Positions 43,202 to 53,327 are shown, counted from the stretch's first letter. The stretch is DNA of 64,000 nt from Paraburkholderia fungorum (GCF_900099835.1 NZ_FNKP01000001.1:3038001-3102000), one strand, 5' to 3'. Notes: generated by a model from the sequence alone, not told the origin. Numbers and translations: made by a program.

Positions 43202-43522
43202 ATGATCAAGGTCAGCATCCTTTATCCGTATCGGGAAAACGGCCACTTCGACGTGGACTATTACTGCGTCACGCATATGCCGCTCGCGGCGAAGCTGTTC
43301 GGGCCGTCGCTGAAGGGCTGGTCGGTCGATGTCGGCATCAACGCCGGGCCGCCGGGAACACCGCCGCCTTACGTGGCCGCGGGCCACTTTCTGTTCGATA
43401 GCGCAGACGATTTCTACAAGGTGTTCAAGCCGGCGGCCGAGCAACTGACCGCCGATATCCCCAATTACACCGACGGCGGCAACGGAACGATCCTGATCAG
43501 CGAGATCAAGATTTCCGTGTGA
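43202..43522 (+). CDS. EthD family protein
   Basis: 106 residues of a single dimeric alpha/beta barrel: VSILYPYRENGHFDVDYYCVTHMPLAAKLF at the start (in pieces) and the closing FFDSADDFYKVFKPAAEQL-like helix, FLFDSADDFYKVF. EthD proteins are needed for some cytochrome P450 ether-degradation systems but are mostly uncharacterised. No P450 is nearby. It may be co-transcribed with the DUF2520 gene. Confidence 0.85.
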   Translation: MIKVSILYPYRENGHFDVDYYCVTHMPLAAKLFGPSLKGWSVDVGINAGPPGTPPPYVAAGHFLFDSADDFYKVFKPAAEQLTADIPNYTDGGNGTILISEIKISV

Positions 43523-43636
43523 TGTCGCGCGGACAGAAGTGAAAATTCCGGCATGTAATTCAGTTAGCCGCTGACCGGGCCGCACCCCGCTTAGGCGGGA
43601 CGGCGCGGCGGCCGGCTGATCGAGACGTCGTGTGAC

Positions 43637-43659
43637 GCGCCTTTTCCCGGAAAAGGCGC
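43637..43659. repeat. Inverted repeat upstream of the YggT gene
   Basis: GCGCCTTTTCC (43637-43647) and GGAAAAGGCGC (43649-43659) form a perfect 11-bp dyad with a single central base, 95 bp before the YggT start. It may be an operator or the transcript end of the EthD gene. Confidence 0.55.
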
Positions 43660-43754
43660 ACGTAACTCAAATGAAACCGCCGGCGCGCACCGATCGGTCA
43701 CGCCGGCATCCCGCGGCCGGTCGACGGCCGTCATCAGAAGCATAAGGACACGAG

Positions 43755-44318
43755 ATGTTTGGCGATATCGCCCGCTTTCTGCTCAATACCGTTTTCACGC
43801 TGTTCGGCGCGGCGCTGCTGCTGCGCGCCTGGCTCCAGGTGGTGCGTATGCCACCGTACAACCCGGTGACGAACGCCGTCCTGCAAGCCACGAACTGGAT
43901 CGTGCTGCCGCTGCGGCGGATTTTGTCGAGCACCAAGAACATCGACTGGGCGAGCATTGTCGCGGCGTTGCTCGCGGCAATCGTCTATGTCGTGCTGATG
44001 GTGATGTTGACCGGCGCCGACCCACGGGCGCTTCTGCCGACGCTGATGATCGTCGCGGTGCTGACGGTCATCAAATGGGCGCTGAATCTGATTATCTGGA
44101 TGACGATCCTGATGGCGCTGCTGTCATGGCTCAACCCGCGTTCGCCGGCCATGCCGATTCTTTATCAACTGACCGCGCCGTTCCTGAACCCGCTGCGCCG
44201 CGTAGTGCCGCAATTGGGCGGCATCGATCTATCGCCGATTCTGCTGTTCGTGATCGTGCAGGTGCTGTTGATGGTGGTGACGCGCGCTGCCGTTCAACTG
44301 ACCTACTTCGTGATCTGA
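43755..44318 (+). CDS. YggT family integral membrane protein
   Basis: 187 residues containing two YggT repeats: LLRAWLQVVRMPPYNPVTNAV and LLSWLNPRSPAMPILYQLTAPFLNPLRRVVPQLGGIDLSPI (in pieces), each with hydrophobic flanks. The family is linked to osmotic stress tolerance in E. coli and to cell division or photosystem assembly in other groups; the role here is unknown. A dyad lies upstream and tRNA-Gly follows. Confidence 0.9.
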   Translation: MFGDIARFLLNTVFTLFGAALLLRAWLQVVRMPPYNPVTNAVLQATNWIVLPLRRILSSTKNIDWASIVAALLAAIVYVVLMVMLTGADPRALLPTLMIVAVLTVIKWALNLIIWMTILMALLSWLNPRSPAMPILYQLTAPFLNPLRRVVPQLGGIDLSPILLFVIVQVLLMVVTRAAVQLTYFVI

Positions 44319-44403
44319 CGACACTGATCGATGCGTCTGCGGGAAAGCGGCGGGCGGCGTAGTTTGCGCTTTTCGCCCTTTCCCGAGTAGAATCGTGCGT
44401 TCT

Positions 44404-44477
44404 GCGGGCGTCGTATAATGGTAATACCCTAGCTTCCCAAGCTAGAGCCGTGGGTTCGATTCCCATCGCCCGCTCCA
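44404..44477 (+). tRNA. tRNA-Gly (anticodon CCC)
   Basis: 74 nt with acceptor GCGGGCG/CGCCCGC, anticodon stem CTAGC/GCTAG with loop TTCCCAA (CCC), T-arm GGTTCGATTC and an encoded CCA end. A TAGAAT -10-like box precedes it. Confidence 0.96.
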
Positions 44478-44778
44478 GTAACGCTTCCAGCCTCGGCCAA
44501 TTGAGATTCTTCGGCGGGGTTTGCGAAAGTCGCTGTGCAGATCCCCTCCCCTGTCGTCACATTCGCCGCTCCCTCTTTGCTGTACCGGGAAAACCGGCTC
44601 GCCGTGCATGTTGCGCGTCCATCTCAAAACAAAACGCCCGTCTGCATCGCTGCAACTGAAAACCGGCGATTAATCCGCAAAAAAGCTGGCCAGGATTAGA
44701 GAAACGCGACCATTTCCGCCACGCTCCGCGCGGTTGTCCGTCTGGACGCACCCTTTTCGATTGTGCTACCTTACGCGC
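44478..44778. other. Intergenic region after tRNA-Gly
   Basis: 300 bp in which no gene or terminator of tRNA-Gly was recognised. The right end carries a TACCTT -10-like element at 44767-44772 for the RNA candidate that follows. Confidence 0.4.
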
Positions 44779-44857
44779 ACTTGCAATGTCCGCTCCACCT
44801 TCCGCTGAATCTTGAGCGGATCCAGCATGAGCCGCCTCCATGAAGGCGGCTTTTTTG
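44779..44857 (+). ncRNA. Possible small RNA ending in a rho-independent terminator
   Basis: A 7-bp stem TCCGCTC/GAGCGGA (44789-44795 with 44814-44820) is followed by a strong terminator AGCCGCCT/AGGCGGCT plus six T (44830-44856). No gene ends close upstream, since tRNA-Gly stops 350 bp before. That leaves either a short independent RNA or a long tRNA read-through transcript. The promoter is weak and the start is only approximate. Confidence 0.35.
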
Positions 44858-45014
44858 TAGTGGCGGCGGCCCGGCATAGCGAGTCGCGAGCAAGATGGCT
44901 CTGATCCGGTGAATCAATAACCCGATTGACAGTCCGGCCGCACCCACGCGAGCAGGCCGCATCCGGCACCACGCCACGCAAGCCGCAAAGCCCTCACTCA
45001 TAGCAGCATCGACG

Positions 45015-45797
45015 ATGATCCACGATCCAAACGACACCGGCCTGCCGGACGAACTTCCCGCGCCCTCCAGCGAAGCCGCTGACCAACCCGCCGCCGACGA
45101 CGCCCCGCAAGGCGATGCCCTCCACCACCGTCGCATCCGCAGCTTCGTCACGCGCGCTGGCCGCGTATCGACCGGCCAGCGCCGCGCGATGGACGAACTC
45201 GGCCCCCGCTTCGTCGTGCCCTACACGCCGGAGCAGCCCGACTGGAACACGGTGTTCGGCCGCCAGGCTCCCCGCGTGCTGGAAATCGGCTTCGGCATGG
45301 GTGCGACCACGGCGGAAATCGCAGGGCACCGTCCCGACGACGACTTTCTGGGCGTCGAAGTCCACGAACCGGGCGTCGGCGCGCTGCTAAAGCTGATGGG
45401 CGAGCAGTCGCTGTCGAACATCCGCATCATTCAGCACGACGCGGTCGAAGTGCTCGAACAGATGATCGCGCCGGACAGCCTCGACGGTGTGCACATTTTC
45501 TTCCCGGACCCGTGGCACAAGGCGCGCCACCACAAGCGCCGGCTGATCCAGCCGAAGTTCGTCGCGCTGCTGGTGTCGCGTCTGAAGCCGGGTGCGTATT
45601 TGCACTGTGCGACCGACTGGCAGAACTACGCCGAGCAGATGCTTGAAGTGCTGGGCGCCGACCCCGCGCTCGACAACACGGCTGACGGCTATGCGCCGCG
45701 CCCGGAGTATCGTCCGGTGACGAAGTTCGAGCGACGCGGACTGCGGCTCGGCCACGGCGTGTGGGATCTGGTGTTCCGCAAACGCGCGGCGGCATAA
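45015..45797 (+). CDS. trmB: tRNA (guanine-N7-)-methyltransferase
   Basis: 260 residues. A variable acidic N-terminal 35 residues precede [16 protein letters not shown] [15 protein letters not shown]. The SAM-binding motif [12 protein letters not shown], the HEPGVGALL segment and the catalytic [19 protein letters not shown] region follow. The enzyme makes m7G46 in tRNAs. No strong ribosome binding site is seen at the ATG. It ends at a terminator. Confidence 0.94.
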   Translation: MIHDPNDTGLPDELPAPSSEAADQPAADDAPQGDALHHRRIRSFVTRAGRVSTGQRRAMDELGPRFVVPYTPEQPDWNTVFGRQAPRVLEIGFGMGATTAEIAGHRPDDDFLGVEVHEPGVGALLKLMGEQSLSNIRIIQHDAVEVLEQMIAPDSLDGVHIFFPDPWHKARHHKRRLIQPKFVALLVSRLKPGAYLHCATDWQNYAEQMLEVLGADPALDNTADGYAPRPEYRPVTKFERRGLRLGHGVWDLVFRKRAAA

Positions 45798-45834
45798 GAA
45801 CGCGCGCGCATCGGCGAATTGATCGCCGGAAGCA

Positions 45835-45862
45835 AAAAGGTCCGCTAATGCGGACCTTTTTT
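45835..45862 (+). terminator. Terminator between trmB and uppP (bidirectional)
   Basis: GGTCCGC/GCGGACC stem with a TAAT loop, A-run before and T-run after, lying between convergent genes. Confidence 0.9.
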
Positions 45863-45890
45863 CATGGTGCGAAAAATCAGAGAGAAGGCC

Positions 45891-46739
45891 TCAATCGGCC
45901 CAGCTCAACGCGCCGCTGTAGCCAACCAGCAGGATCAACAGGCCAAAGCCGATGCGATACCACGCGAACACGGTGAAATCGTGCGACGCGATATACCGCA
46001 GCAACCAGCGCACGCAGATAAATGCGCTGACGAACGCCGCCACGAAACCGAGCGCGAAACTGCCGAGCGCGTCGGCCGAAAGCAGGTGCCAGTCTTTGTA
46101 AAGCTCGTAAGCGGTCGCGCCGAAGATGATCGGAATTGCGAGAAAGAACGAAAACTCGGTGGCGACCCGCCGCTCGAGTCCGAACAGCATCCCGCCGATA
46201 ATCGTCGCGCCCGAGCGCGAGGTGCCCGGAACCAGCGCGAAACACTGGGCTAGGCCGACTTTGAGCGCGTCCAGCGGGCTCAGATCGTCGACGTTGGTCA
46301 CGCGCGCTTCGGTCTTGCCGCGCGCCCGCTGACGGGCCTCCGCCCACAAAATCACCACGCCGCCGACCACCAGCGCGAGCGCGACCGGCACCGGCGAGAA
46401 CAGCGCCGCCTTGATGTTTTTTTCGAACAGCAGGCCGAGCACGATGGCCGGAATCGTCGCGATGATGACGTTCAGCGTGAAGCGCCGCGCTTCCGGTCTG
46501 GTCGGCAGGCCGATCAGCACCGTGCCGATGCGCCGCCGGAATTCCCAGCACACGGCGAGAATCGCGCCGAGCTGGATAACGACATCGAAAGTTTTTGCGT
46601 GCTGGTCGGTGAAATTCAGCAAACTCCCGACCACGATCAGGTGCCCGGTGCTCGACACCGGCAGAAATTCGGTCAGCCCTTCGACGACACCCAGAATCAG
46701 CGCCTTGCAAGCCAGTAGCCAGTCCATCCGTGACCCCAT
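45891..46739 (-). CDS. uppP: Undecaprenyl-diphosphate phosphatase
   Basis: 282 residues with eight predicted membrane helices. Both family signatures are intact: [15 protein letters not shown] near the N-terminus (Glu20, Glu24, His33) and [11 protein letters not shown] in the second half. It regenerates the undecaprenyl phosphate lipid carrier for cell-wall synthesis and confers bacitracin resistance when abundant. Start 46739 is used; MDWLL four codons later is an alternative. It is convergent with trmB. Confidence 0.96.
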   Translation of the reverse strand: MGSRMDWLLACKALILGVVEGLTEFLPVSSTGHLIVVGSLLNFTDQHAKTFDVVIQLGAILAVCWEFRRRIGTVLIGLPTRPEARRFTLNVIIATIPAIVLGLLFEKNIKAALFSPVPVALALVVGGVVILWAEARQRARGKTEARVTNVDDLSPLDALKVGLAQCFALVPGTSRSGATIIGGMLFGLERRVATEFSFFLAIPIIFGATAYELYKDWHLLSADALGSFALGFVAAFVSAFICVRWLLRYIASHDFTVFAWYRIGFGLLILLVGYSGALSWAD

Positions 46740-46808
46740 CGCGGTAGATTTGTCGGAAACGATCAGGGGTCGACACTCCAGGCGCGGCCCCGACGGCCGC
46801 GCACCACG

Positions 46809-47402
46809 TCATTTTTCGACGATTTGCACGCGTATGCCGTTTGTAAGGATTGTGATTGTACCGGGTTCGTAATTAACTCCGGCAAATTGAAGCTGTTCTG
46901 GCTTGAATGTGTAGATCGGGTAGTTGGTCAGCAGCTGCTGCGCGAGCACGGCGGCCGCCGCGTTGATCTGCTGCGTGTAGGCCTGCGCCTCGCCAGTCAC
47001 GCTGACGTTATCGACATTCGGCGACCTCAGCACGATCGATTTGCTGGTCGCGTCGTACGCGAGTTCGCTCGACAGCGTGAACACGCCGTCGACCGGTTGC
47101 GGCATGAACGGGCTCGCAAAACGTGCGTCGAGCTTCACCGAAACACGGTTCGTATCGGGCAGAAAACCCACCACGGGATTCGTCAGCGCGACATTGAACA
47201 CCTGCGAAACCGTGCGCTGATACGGAAATTTGCGCTGTACCGCGTCCTGCACCTGCTGATGCGAGAACGTGTAGTCCTTAGGAATAAACGGGAACATCGG
47301 CGTCGCACATGCCGCGAGCGAGGCGGTAATGCCGAGCGCGCTAAAACTTGTCAGCGCGGCGCGCAGAAAGCGGCGCCGGGTCGGCGCTGCGGGTCGAGTC
47401 AT
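46809..47402 (-). CDS. DUF1439 (YceB-like) lipoprotein
   Basis: 197 residues. The signal peptide has RRRFLRAALTSF and a lipobox LAAC with Cys32; the three consecutive arginines would also fit Tat export. The rest matches DUF1439: YTFSHQQVQDAVQRKFPYQRTV (pieces), then DARFASPFM and a C-terminal YEPGTITILTNGIRV. E. coli YceB is a lipoprotein of unknown function. It lies 69 bp upstream of uppP on the same strand. Confidence 0.85.
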   Translation of the reverse strand: MTRPAAPTRRRFLRAALTSFSALGITASLAACATPMFPFIPKDYTFSHQQVQDAVQRKFPYQRTVSQVFNVALTNPVVGFLPDTNRVSVKLDARFASPFMPQPVDGVFTLSSELAYDATSKSIVLRSPNVDNVSVTGEAQAYTQQINAAAAVLAQQLLTNYPIYTFKPEQLQFAGVNYEPGTITILTNGIRVQIVEK

Positions 47403-47537
47403 GCGGAATCTCCAGTGGAAGATGTTTCGGGCATGCGGTTGCGTTGGGTCATGTCGTTGCGGCGTCGCGTGGTTATGTCGTCGTGAGTGAGTGAATGAAT
47501 AAGCGCACGCGGCGGCGACAGGTCGATGCGACTCGCG

Positions 47538-47924
47538 TTACTGGCCGGCTGCGACTTGTCCGGATTGCGGCCGAGTCATCACTTCCAGCTGCGTCAGCCA
47601 CGCGAGCGCTTCCGTACGGTTCGAGCCGCACATCTCCGTCTGCGGTTGCAGGCCGGAACAGCACGCCGGCCGCTCCGGCTGGCCGAAAATCGCGCAGCGC
47701 AGATCGTCGCCGAGTTGCACGCAGCGCACGCCCGCCGGCTTGCCGTGCGGCATGCCCGGAATCGGACTCGAAATCGACGGCGCGATACAGCACGCGCCGC
47801 AATCGGGGCGGCACGCGTGATCGGCGGAATCGAACGGAGACGCGCGCTTCGTCACGCGATTCAGGACGCCCTCGGGCACACCCTGTGAACCGCTTTGAAT
47901 AACGCTTTGGCCAACATCACTCAC
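47538..47924 (-). CDS. YkgJ family cysteine cluster protein
   Basis: 128 residues from a GTG at 47924 that has an AGGAA ribosome binding site; the open frame reaches 48041. The cysteine cluster pattern is CRPDCGACC, then [11 protein letters not shown], then [15 protein letters not shown] and MCG, as in YkgJ proteins that likely bind zinc or an iron-sulfur cluster. Function is unknown. It is divergent from hemN. Confidence 0.85.
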   Translation of the reverse strand: MSDVGQSVIQSGSQGVPEGVLNRVTKRASPFDSADHACRPDCGACCIAPSISSPIPGMPHGKPAGVRCVQLGDDLRCAIFGQPERPACCSGLQPQTEMCGSNRTEALAWLTQLEVMTRPQSGQVAAGQ

Positions 47925-48158
47925 GACATTTTTCCTGAACTCGAAAACAGGCAACGCATTGCCAGACCGGCATTGTGCCATCGCCTGCCCGGCTGATTTT
48001 TTGTGCGACCTTTTTACACAATCCGGCCAGCCGGCGCTCACTTAAACTCGAAAGCTCCGAAAGGCCATGTTCAAGAGACGTCTGCGCTGTTCGATCGGGT
48101 CCGGGCGATGCCGCCTGCTCTCGCCTCTTCCTCGGTGGCCGACTCATTCGAGCCACTC

Positions 48159-49544
48159 ATGACCACCGCCAACACGCTATTTCGCCCCGACCTGCTCGCC
48201 AAGTACAACGCGAACGGTCCACGGTATACGTCCTATCCGACCGCGCTGCAGTTCCGCGAAACCTTCGACCCCGCCGACTATTTCCGTGCCGCCGCCGACC
48301 CGGGCGCGTACGCAACCGACCTCTCGCTGTACTTCCACATTCCGTTTTGCGACACCGTGTGCTTCTACTGCGGCTGCAACAAGGTCGCCACGAAAAACCG
48401 CGCGCACGCGCGTCCGTACCTCGACCGGTTGAAGCGTGAAATGGCGTTGCAGGCCGCATGTTTCGACACACAGCGTCCGGTATCGCAATTGCATTGGGGC
48501 GGCGGCACGCCCACTTTTTTGTCGCACGATGAAATGGCCGAATTGATGGCCGCCACGCGCGAGCACTTCACGCTGCTGCCCGACGACGACGCCGAATATT
48601 CGATCGAAGTCGATCCGCGCGAAGCGTCGCCTGACACGATCGCGCATTTGCGCGAGTTGGGCTTCAACCGTTTGAGCCTGGGCGTGCAGGACTTCGATCC
48701 GGTCGTGCAGAAGGCGATCAACCGTATTCAGCCGCTCGAAATGACGACCTCGGTGATGCAGGCCGCACGCGACACGCACTTTCATTCGATCGGCGTCGAC
48801 CTGATTTACGGACTGCCGCATCAAACGGTCGACAGCTTCACGCGCACGCTCGACACGATGATCGAACTCGCGCCTGATCGTCTGTCGGTATTCGCGTATG
48901 CGCACATGCCGCAGCTCTTCAAGATGCAGCGTCAGATGGACCCGGCAACGCTGCCCTCGCCCACCGAACGGCTTGCGCTGCTGCAACGAGTGGTCGAACG
49001 TCTGACGGACGCGGGTTATGTGTACATCGGCATGGATCACTTCGCGCTGCCCACCGACGAACTCGCGCGTGCGCAGGCACAGCGCACGTTGCATCGCAAT
49101 TTTCAGGGCTATAGCACGCGAGCCGAATGCGATCTGATCGGCTTCGGTGCATCGTCGATCGGCAAGGTCGGCGACGTGTACGCGCAGAACGCAAAGGAGC
49201 TGCCCGCCTACGCCGACGCAATCGACTCGGGGCGCCTCGCGATCACACGCGGCGTGCGTCTTACCGCCGACGACCGCCTGCGCCGCGACGTCATCACGCA
49301 ACTCATGTGCAACCTGGAATTGCGCTTCGATGAATTCGAAGCCGCGTATGGCATCCGCTTCGCCGACACGTTCGCGCCGGAACTGGAGCGCCTGCGCAGC
49401 TTCGAGGACGACGGCCTGGTGTCGATTGGCGCCGGCCGTCTCGACGTGCTGATGGCCGGACGCATGCTCGTGCGCAACATCGCGATGGTGTTCGACCGCT
49501 ACCTCGGACAGCAGACGCTCGAACGGTTTTCCCGTACGGTTTGA
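48159..49544 (+). CDS. hemN: Oxygen-independent coproporphyrinogen III oxidase
   Basis: 461 residues from ATG 48159, the usual length; the frame is open 52 codons further upstream without support. Radical SAM cysteines are Cys64, Cys68 and Cys71, followed by Cys73 (FCDTVCFYCGCN), the C-x3-C-x2-C-x-C pattern that marks true HemN. GGGTPTFL and the C-terminal HemN domain are complete. It makes protoporphyrinogen IX without oxygen. No FNR-type TTGAT-N4-ATCAA box was found in the 234 bp between it and the divergent YkgJ gene; a looser TTGTG-N11-CACAA dyad is present there. Confidence 0.95.
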   Translation: MTTANTLFRPDLLAKYNANGPRYTSYPTALQFRETFDPADYFRAAADPGAYATDLSLYFHIPFCDTVCFYCGCNKVATKNRAHARPYLDRLKREMALQAACFDTQRPVSQLHWGGGTPTFLSHDEMAELMAATREHFTLLPDDDAEYSIEVDPREASPDTIAHLRELGFNRLSLGVQDFDPVVQKAINRIQPLEMTTSVMQAARDTHFHSIGVDLIYGLPHQTVDSFTRTLDTMIELAPDRLSVFAYAHMPQLFKMQRQMDPATLPSPTERLALLQRVVERLTDAGYVYIGMDHFALPTDELARAQAQRTLHRNFQGYSTRAECDLIGFGASSIGKVGDVYAQNAKELPAYADAIDSGRLAITRGVRLTADDRLRRDVITQLMCNLELRFDEFEAAYGIRFADTFAPELERLRSFEDDGLVSIGAGRLDVLMAGRMLVRNIAMVFDRYLGQQTLERFSRTV

Positions 49545-49662
49545 CCGCTTCGACGGGCCCGAAGCAAAAGACCGGGGCAACCGGCTTGCCCGTCGTCGAA
49601 TTTTCGGCCATAATCTGCGTCTTCGCTGCGCGCCGTGTTCTAGCGCGTACGCTGCAGGACCT

Positions 49663-49747
49663 GCCCAGGTGGTGAAATTGGTAGACGCAGGGGACTCAAA
49701 ATCCCCCGCCGCAAGGCGTGCCGGTTCGATTCCGGCCCTGGGCACCA
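49663..49747 (+). tRNA. tRNA-Leu (anticodon CAA)
   Basis: 85 nt with acceptor GCCCAGG/CCTGGGC, anticodon stem GGGGA/TCCCC with loop CTCAAAA (CAA), a long variable arm, T-arm GGTTCGATTC and an encoded CCA end. A CATAAT -10-like box lies upstream. Confidence 0.96.
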
Positions 49748-49835
49748 TCAACAATCTTTCGGATTTTCAACTATCCGGAAGACATCGCAAAATCCCTTCG
49801 CATCAAATAATCCCAGTGGCTGCCGCCAGCACTTG

Positions 49836-51116
49836 TCATGCAAGTCGCCGCACGTGATGAGATTTCCGTCGCCACGACTTCATCGACGGTGAAAAATATC
49901 GCGCGACGCAAAGCAGATAAATGATCATCGACGCGACCGTATAAGACACAAACCTCGCCGAGAAAAACAACAACACCACGGCAACCGCGCCCAGAAGCAT
50001 CTCCACTTTCAGACCTATCGCGGAAAGCCGCTCCGCTCGCGGCTCGAAAGCGCTCCCCAGCAGAATCAGCAGCGGGATCAGCGCCAGCACCATGTGGATC
50101 GATTCGAGTACCGGATACACCATCAACATCGTCATGCAGATGAGCGCGTAGTCCATCCGGCTGTCGCGATGGCGGCGAATTACCAGATACGCGGAAAACA
50201 GGCACACGGCCAGCACGAACACCGCGGAAATAATCGCGAGCATGCCGTCGGGGATCGGCATGCCGACATTCGTCGACAGCGTCTGCAACGCGCCTCGCAA
50301 CGAGTTGTTGCTCGGCGCGCCGCCCCCGCCCATCGCCATGGTCATGCCGTTCAGACGCGCCATGTCCGACATGAAGTAGTGCCACAAAACGCGCGAGCCC
50401 AACTGCGCAGCGGTAAGCAGCGTCAGCACCGTGGACACGACGATCGTCACGATCACCACGCGCCATTCGCGGCGCAACAGCAGCAAGCCGGCGACCGCAA
50501 CAGGCGTCAGTTTGATCGCGATCGCGAAGCCGAGAAAGAGACCGGCGGCATAGCGATTGCCTCGCTCGATCAGGAAAAACGTGGCGACCAGCAGAAAGAA
50601 CAGCAATTCGTTCGACTGGCCGTCGTAGGTATCTTCGATCAGCGGAAAGCTCAGCAGCGCGATCGCAACCAGCAACACGCCGACACCGCGTTCGGTGCCA
50701 CGGTAGGCCATTTTCACAAGCATCCACAGCCCGCCTGCAAACAGCAGGACCGATCCGCAGAACCAGACAAGTTTGGCGGCCAGCGGCGTCAGCAACGACA
50801 GGGGCGAGAAGAACAGCGCGAACTGCGGCGGGTACGCGTAGAACACGTCGTCGCCCGTGGAGCGCGCGCCGATCTGCTGCAGGAACGTCACGAGGCTGTC
50901 GTGATCGTAGAGGCTCGCCGGGTCGTCCAGCACAGCGTTGAATGCGTAGAGATAGAGGTTGAAATCGCTGAACGCATCGGCTGGATTCGCGCGGAACTTC
51001 GCGACGATGTGCACGACGTGCAGCGCGAGGCAGGCCACCGCGACCAGAAGCAGCAGCACGGCGCCCGCACCGAGGCTCAATCCCGACTTCGCGCGCACGG
51101 CGCTTGCATTGAACAT
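49836..51116 (-). CDS. GT87/DUF2029-type polytopic membrane protein
   Basis: 426 residues from ATG 51116, preceded by an AGGGGA ribosome binding site. About ten hydrophobic helices are present. An Asp-rich loop after the first helix (NPADAFSDFNLYLYAFNAVLDDPASLYD, in pieces) and the YAYPPQFALFFSPLSLL segment resemble polyprenol-phosphate-dependent C-mannosyl or arabinosyl transferases of family GT87 (DUF2029). The donor and acceptor are unknown. It is not next to other polysaccharide genes, so no pathway can be named. Confidence 0.75.
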   Translation of the reverse strand: MFNASAVRAKSGLSLGAGAVLLLLVAVACLALHVVHIVAKFRANPADAFSDFNLYLYAFNAVLDDPASLYDHDSLVTFLQQIGARSTGDDVFYAYPPQFALFFSPLSLLTPLAAKLVWFCGSVLLFAGGLWMLVKMAYRGTERGVGVLLVAIALLSFPLIEDTYDGQSNELLFFLLVATFFLIERGNRYAAGLFLGFAIAIKLTPVAVAGLLLLRREWRVVIVTIVVSTVLTLLTAAQLGSRVLWHYFMSDMARLNGMTMAMGGGGAPSNNSLRGALQTLSTNVGMPIPDGMLAIISAVFVLAVCLFSAYLVIRRHRDSRMDYALICMTMLMVYPVLESIHMVLALIPLLILLGSAFEPRAERLSAIGLKVEMLLGAVAVVLLFFSARFVSYTVASMIIYLLCVARYFSPSMKSWRRKSHHVRRLA

Positions 51117-51696
51117 GACGTCCCCTTGTTCGGTACACAGAATAAAACGTGCGAGTGATCGCGACTTCATGCCCGCGCAGGCGCGGGACTTACGGGAAAC
51201 CGGATGACTGGCATTGGGAAGGCGGCGGCCCGAGCGGCAAGCCCGGCGTCGCATCGCCGGATAGCACAGCAATGCGAAGGGCTGTGCCGACACCCCCGCT
51301 TGAGCGTCTCACAACAGGTTTTAAGTATTTTTTGCCACGCCGCCGATGCTCAGGTCCGACGTTCGGACTGAGATTACCGGCTCCGCCAAATCAATCTGTG
51401 CGCTCGGGCACATCCACTTCGCCTATCGGGGAAATGCGGAGGGGTTTTCAGGCGCGTTTTCGCAGACTATTGCGCGCAGTCCTGGCCGCGATTAAGGGGC
51501 CGTAAAGTGGCCGTAAACGGAAATCGGCGACATTGCGTCGCCGATAGTGTGATTGCCTGAATAAATGCGTCGGCCTGGCCAGGCCGAACGTAAAACTGCA
51601 GAAGCGGTGCATGTAGATGCCGCTTCGCTGCCGGGGATGAGTGGTCCCGACTGCCTAAGCCCGGAACCGCCCACACCCGCGCTATCACGCAGACAT
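51117..51696. other. Intergenic region
   Basis: 580 bp without a supported gene. A hairpin CTCAGGTCCGA/TCGGACTGAG at about 51349-51372 has no T-run directly behind it in either direction. Confidence 0.45.
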
Positions 51697-53172
51697 TTAA
51701 TGCCCTGCCACGCCCGCGCCGCCGTGCGCGGCCGCGCGCCGGCGCTTGAACACATAGCCTGCCCACATCAGCAGCAGCCACACCGGCACGAGCCACACGG
51801 ACACCGACAGACCCGGCGTCATCGCCAGAATCACGAGGATCAGCGCCATGAACGCGAGGCAGATCCAGTTGCTGACCGGGAACCAGAACGACTTGAACAC
51901 GAGCTTCTCGCCCGCCGCGACCATCGCCCTGCGCGACTTCAGATGCGTCAGGCTGATCAGCGCCCAGTTCAACACCAGCGCGGCGACGACCAGCGCCATC
52001 AGCAGCCCGAGCGCTTCGGCCGGAATCAGATAGTTGATGATCACGCAGGTGAAGGTAGCCAGCGCCGACAAACCGATCGCCATATACGGCACGCCGCGCC
52101 GGTCGACCTTCATCAGCGCGCGCGGCGCGTTGCCCTGCTCCGCGAGACCGTAGAGCATGCGGCTATTCGCGTAGACGCCGCTGTTGTAGACCGACAGCGC
52201 GGCCGTCAGCACGACCACGTTGAGCACGTTCGCGGTCAGCGTGGAGCCGATCTGCGAGAAGATCATCACGAACGGGCTGCCGCCCGCCGCCACCTGGTTC
52301 CACGGATACAACGACAGCAGCACCGCCAGCGAGCAGATGTAAAAAATCAGGATCCGGTAGATCACCTGATTCACGGCCTTCGGAATGCTCTTCTGCGGAT
52401 CGGCGGCTTCAGCGGCGGTAATGCCGATCAGCTCCAGCCCGCCGAACGAAAACATGATCACCGCGAGCATCATGAACAGACCGTGGAAGCCATGCGGGAA
52501 AAAGCCGCCGTGGCTCCACAGGTTGGTGATCGACGCTTGCGGGCCGCCGTGTCCGCTAATCAGCAGAAAACCGCCGAACACGATCATGCCGATCACCGCC
52601 ACGACCTTGATGATCGCGAACCAGAACTCGGTTTCGCCGTAAGCCTTGACGTTCGCCAGGTTGATCGCGTTGATCGCGGCGAAGCACACCAGCGCCGACA
52701 CCCACGTGGGCACGCCCGGCCACCAGTAGTGAACATAGGTGCCGACTGCCGTCAGCTCGGCCATGCTCACGAGCACGTACAGCACCCAGTAATTCCAGCC
52801 CGACAGAAAGCCCGGGAAATCGCCCCAGTATTTGTACGCGAAATGGCTGAACGAACCGGCGACCGGCTCCTGCGCGACCATTTCGCCCAGCTGACGCATG
52901 ATCATGAACGCGATGATGCCGCCGATCGCGTAGCCGAGAATCATCGACGGACCGGCTGCCTGCAACACGCTGGCCGAGCCGAGAAAGAGGCCCGTGCCGA
53001 TCGCCCCGCCCAGCGCGATAAGCTGGATGTGGCGATTCTTGAGCCCGCGCTTCAGGCCCTCTTGCTGCTGTGCACTATTCAACTTGCGCCCCAGTGTTTG
53101 GATGTCAATCAGCCCGGCAGGCTCGGAGGCCGTCCAGGCAAAACCGCAAATTTTACCTTGCCCGGTCATCAC
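51697..53172 (-). CDS. Amino acid permease, AroP/PheP-like (APC superfamily)
   Basis: Up to 491 residues, with 12 predicted membrane helices. The start of the conserved core is KRGLKNRHIQLIALGGAIGTGLFLG, split over the family consensus; PVAGSFSHFAYKYWG and AEAADPQKSIPKAVNQV follow. AroP/PheP-like transporters import aromatic or other neutral amino acids by proton symport; the substrate is inferred only. The true start is uncertain: ATG 53172 has a poor ribosome binding site, and a TTG near 53082 with GGGG upstream would give the shorter typical form. It is divergent from the alpha/beta hydrolase gene. Confidence 0.88.
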   Translation of the reverse strand: MMTGQGKICGFAWTASEPAGLIDIQTLGRKLNSAQQQEGLKRGLKNRHIQLIALGGAIGTGLFLGSASVLQAAGPSMILGYAIGGIIAFMIMRQLGEMVAQEPVAGSFSHFAYKYWGDFPGFLSGWNYWVLYVLVSMAELTAVGTYVHYWWPGVPTWVSALVCFAAINAINLANVKAYGETEFWFAIIKVVAVIGMIVFGGFLLISGHGGPQASITNLWSHGGFFPHGFHGLFMMLAVIMFSFGGLELIGITAAEAADPQKSIPKAVNQVIYRILIFYICSLAVLLSLYPWNQVAAGGSPFVMIFSQIGSTLTANVLNVVVLTAALSVYNSGVYANSRMLYGLAEQGNAPRALMKVDRRGVPYMAIGLSALATFTCVIINYLIPAEALGLLMALVVAALVLNWALISLTHLKSRRAMVAAGEKLVFKSFWFPVSNWICLAFMALILVILAMTPGLSVSVWLVPVWLLLMWAGYVFKRRRAAAHGGAGVAGH

Positions 53173-53327
53173 CTAAATACTGGGACCAACCCGCGTGGAA
53201 TAGGGACCTGATTTGCGTTGCATTCCGTTGGTACTGCGCCGCACTTAACGGCGAGGATAGTGATTGTCACCCGGGCGGTGCTTCGGTATGTTGCCCTAGT
53301 CGAGAAGTCAGCCCCCGGAGATTCAAC

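Noticed and set aside
47925..48158. FNR/ANR box upstream of hemN
   Set aside because: No TTGAT-N4-ATCAA-like site; only a loose TTGTG-N11-CACAA dyad with the wrong spacing.
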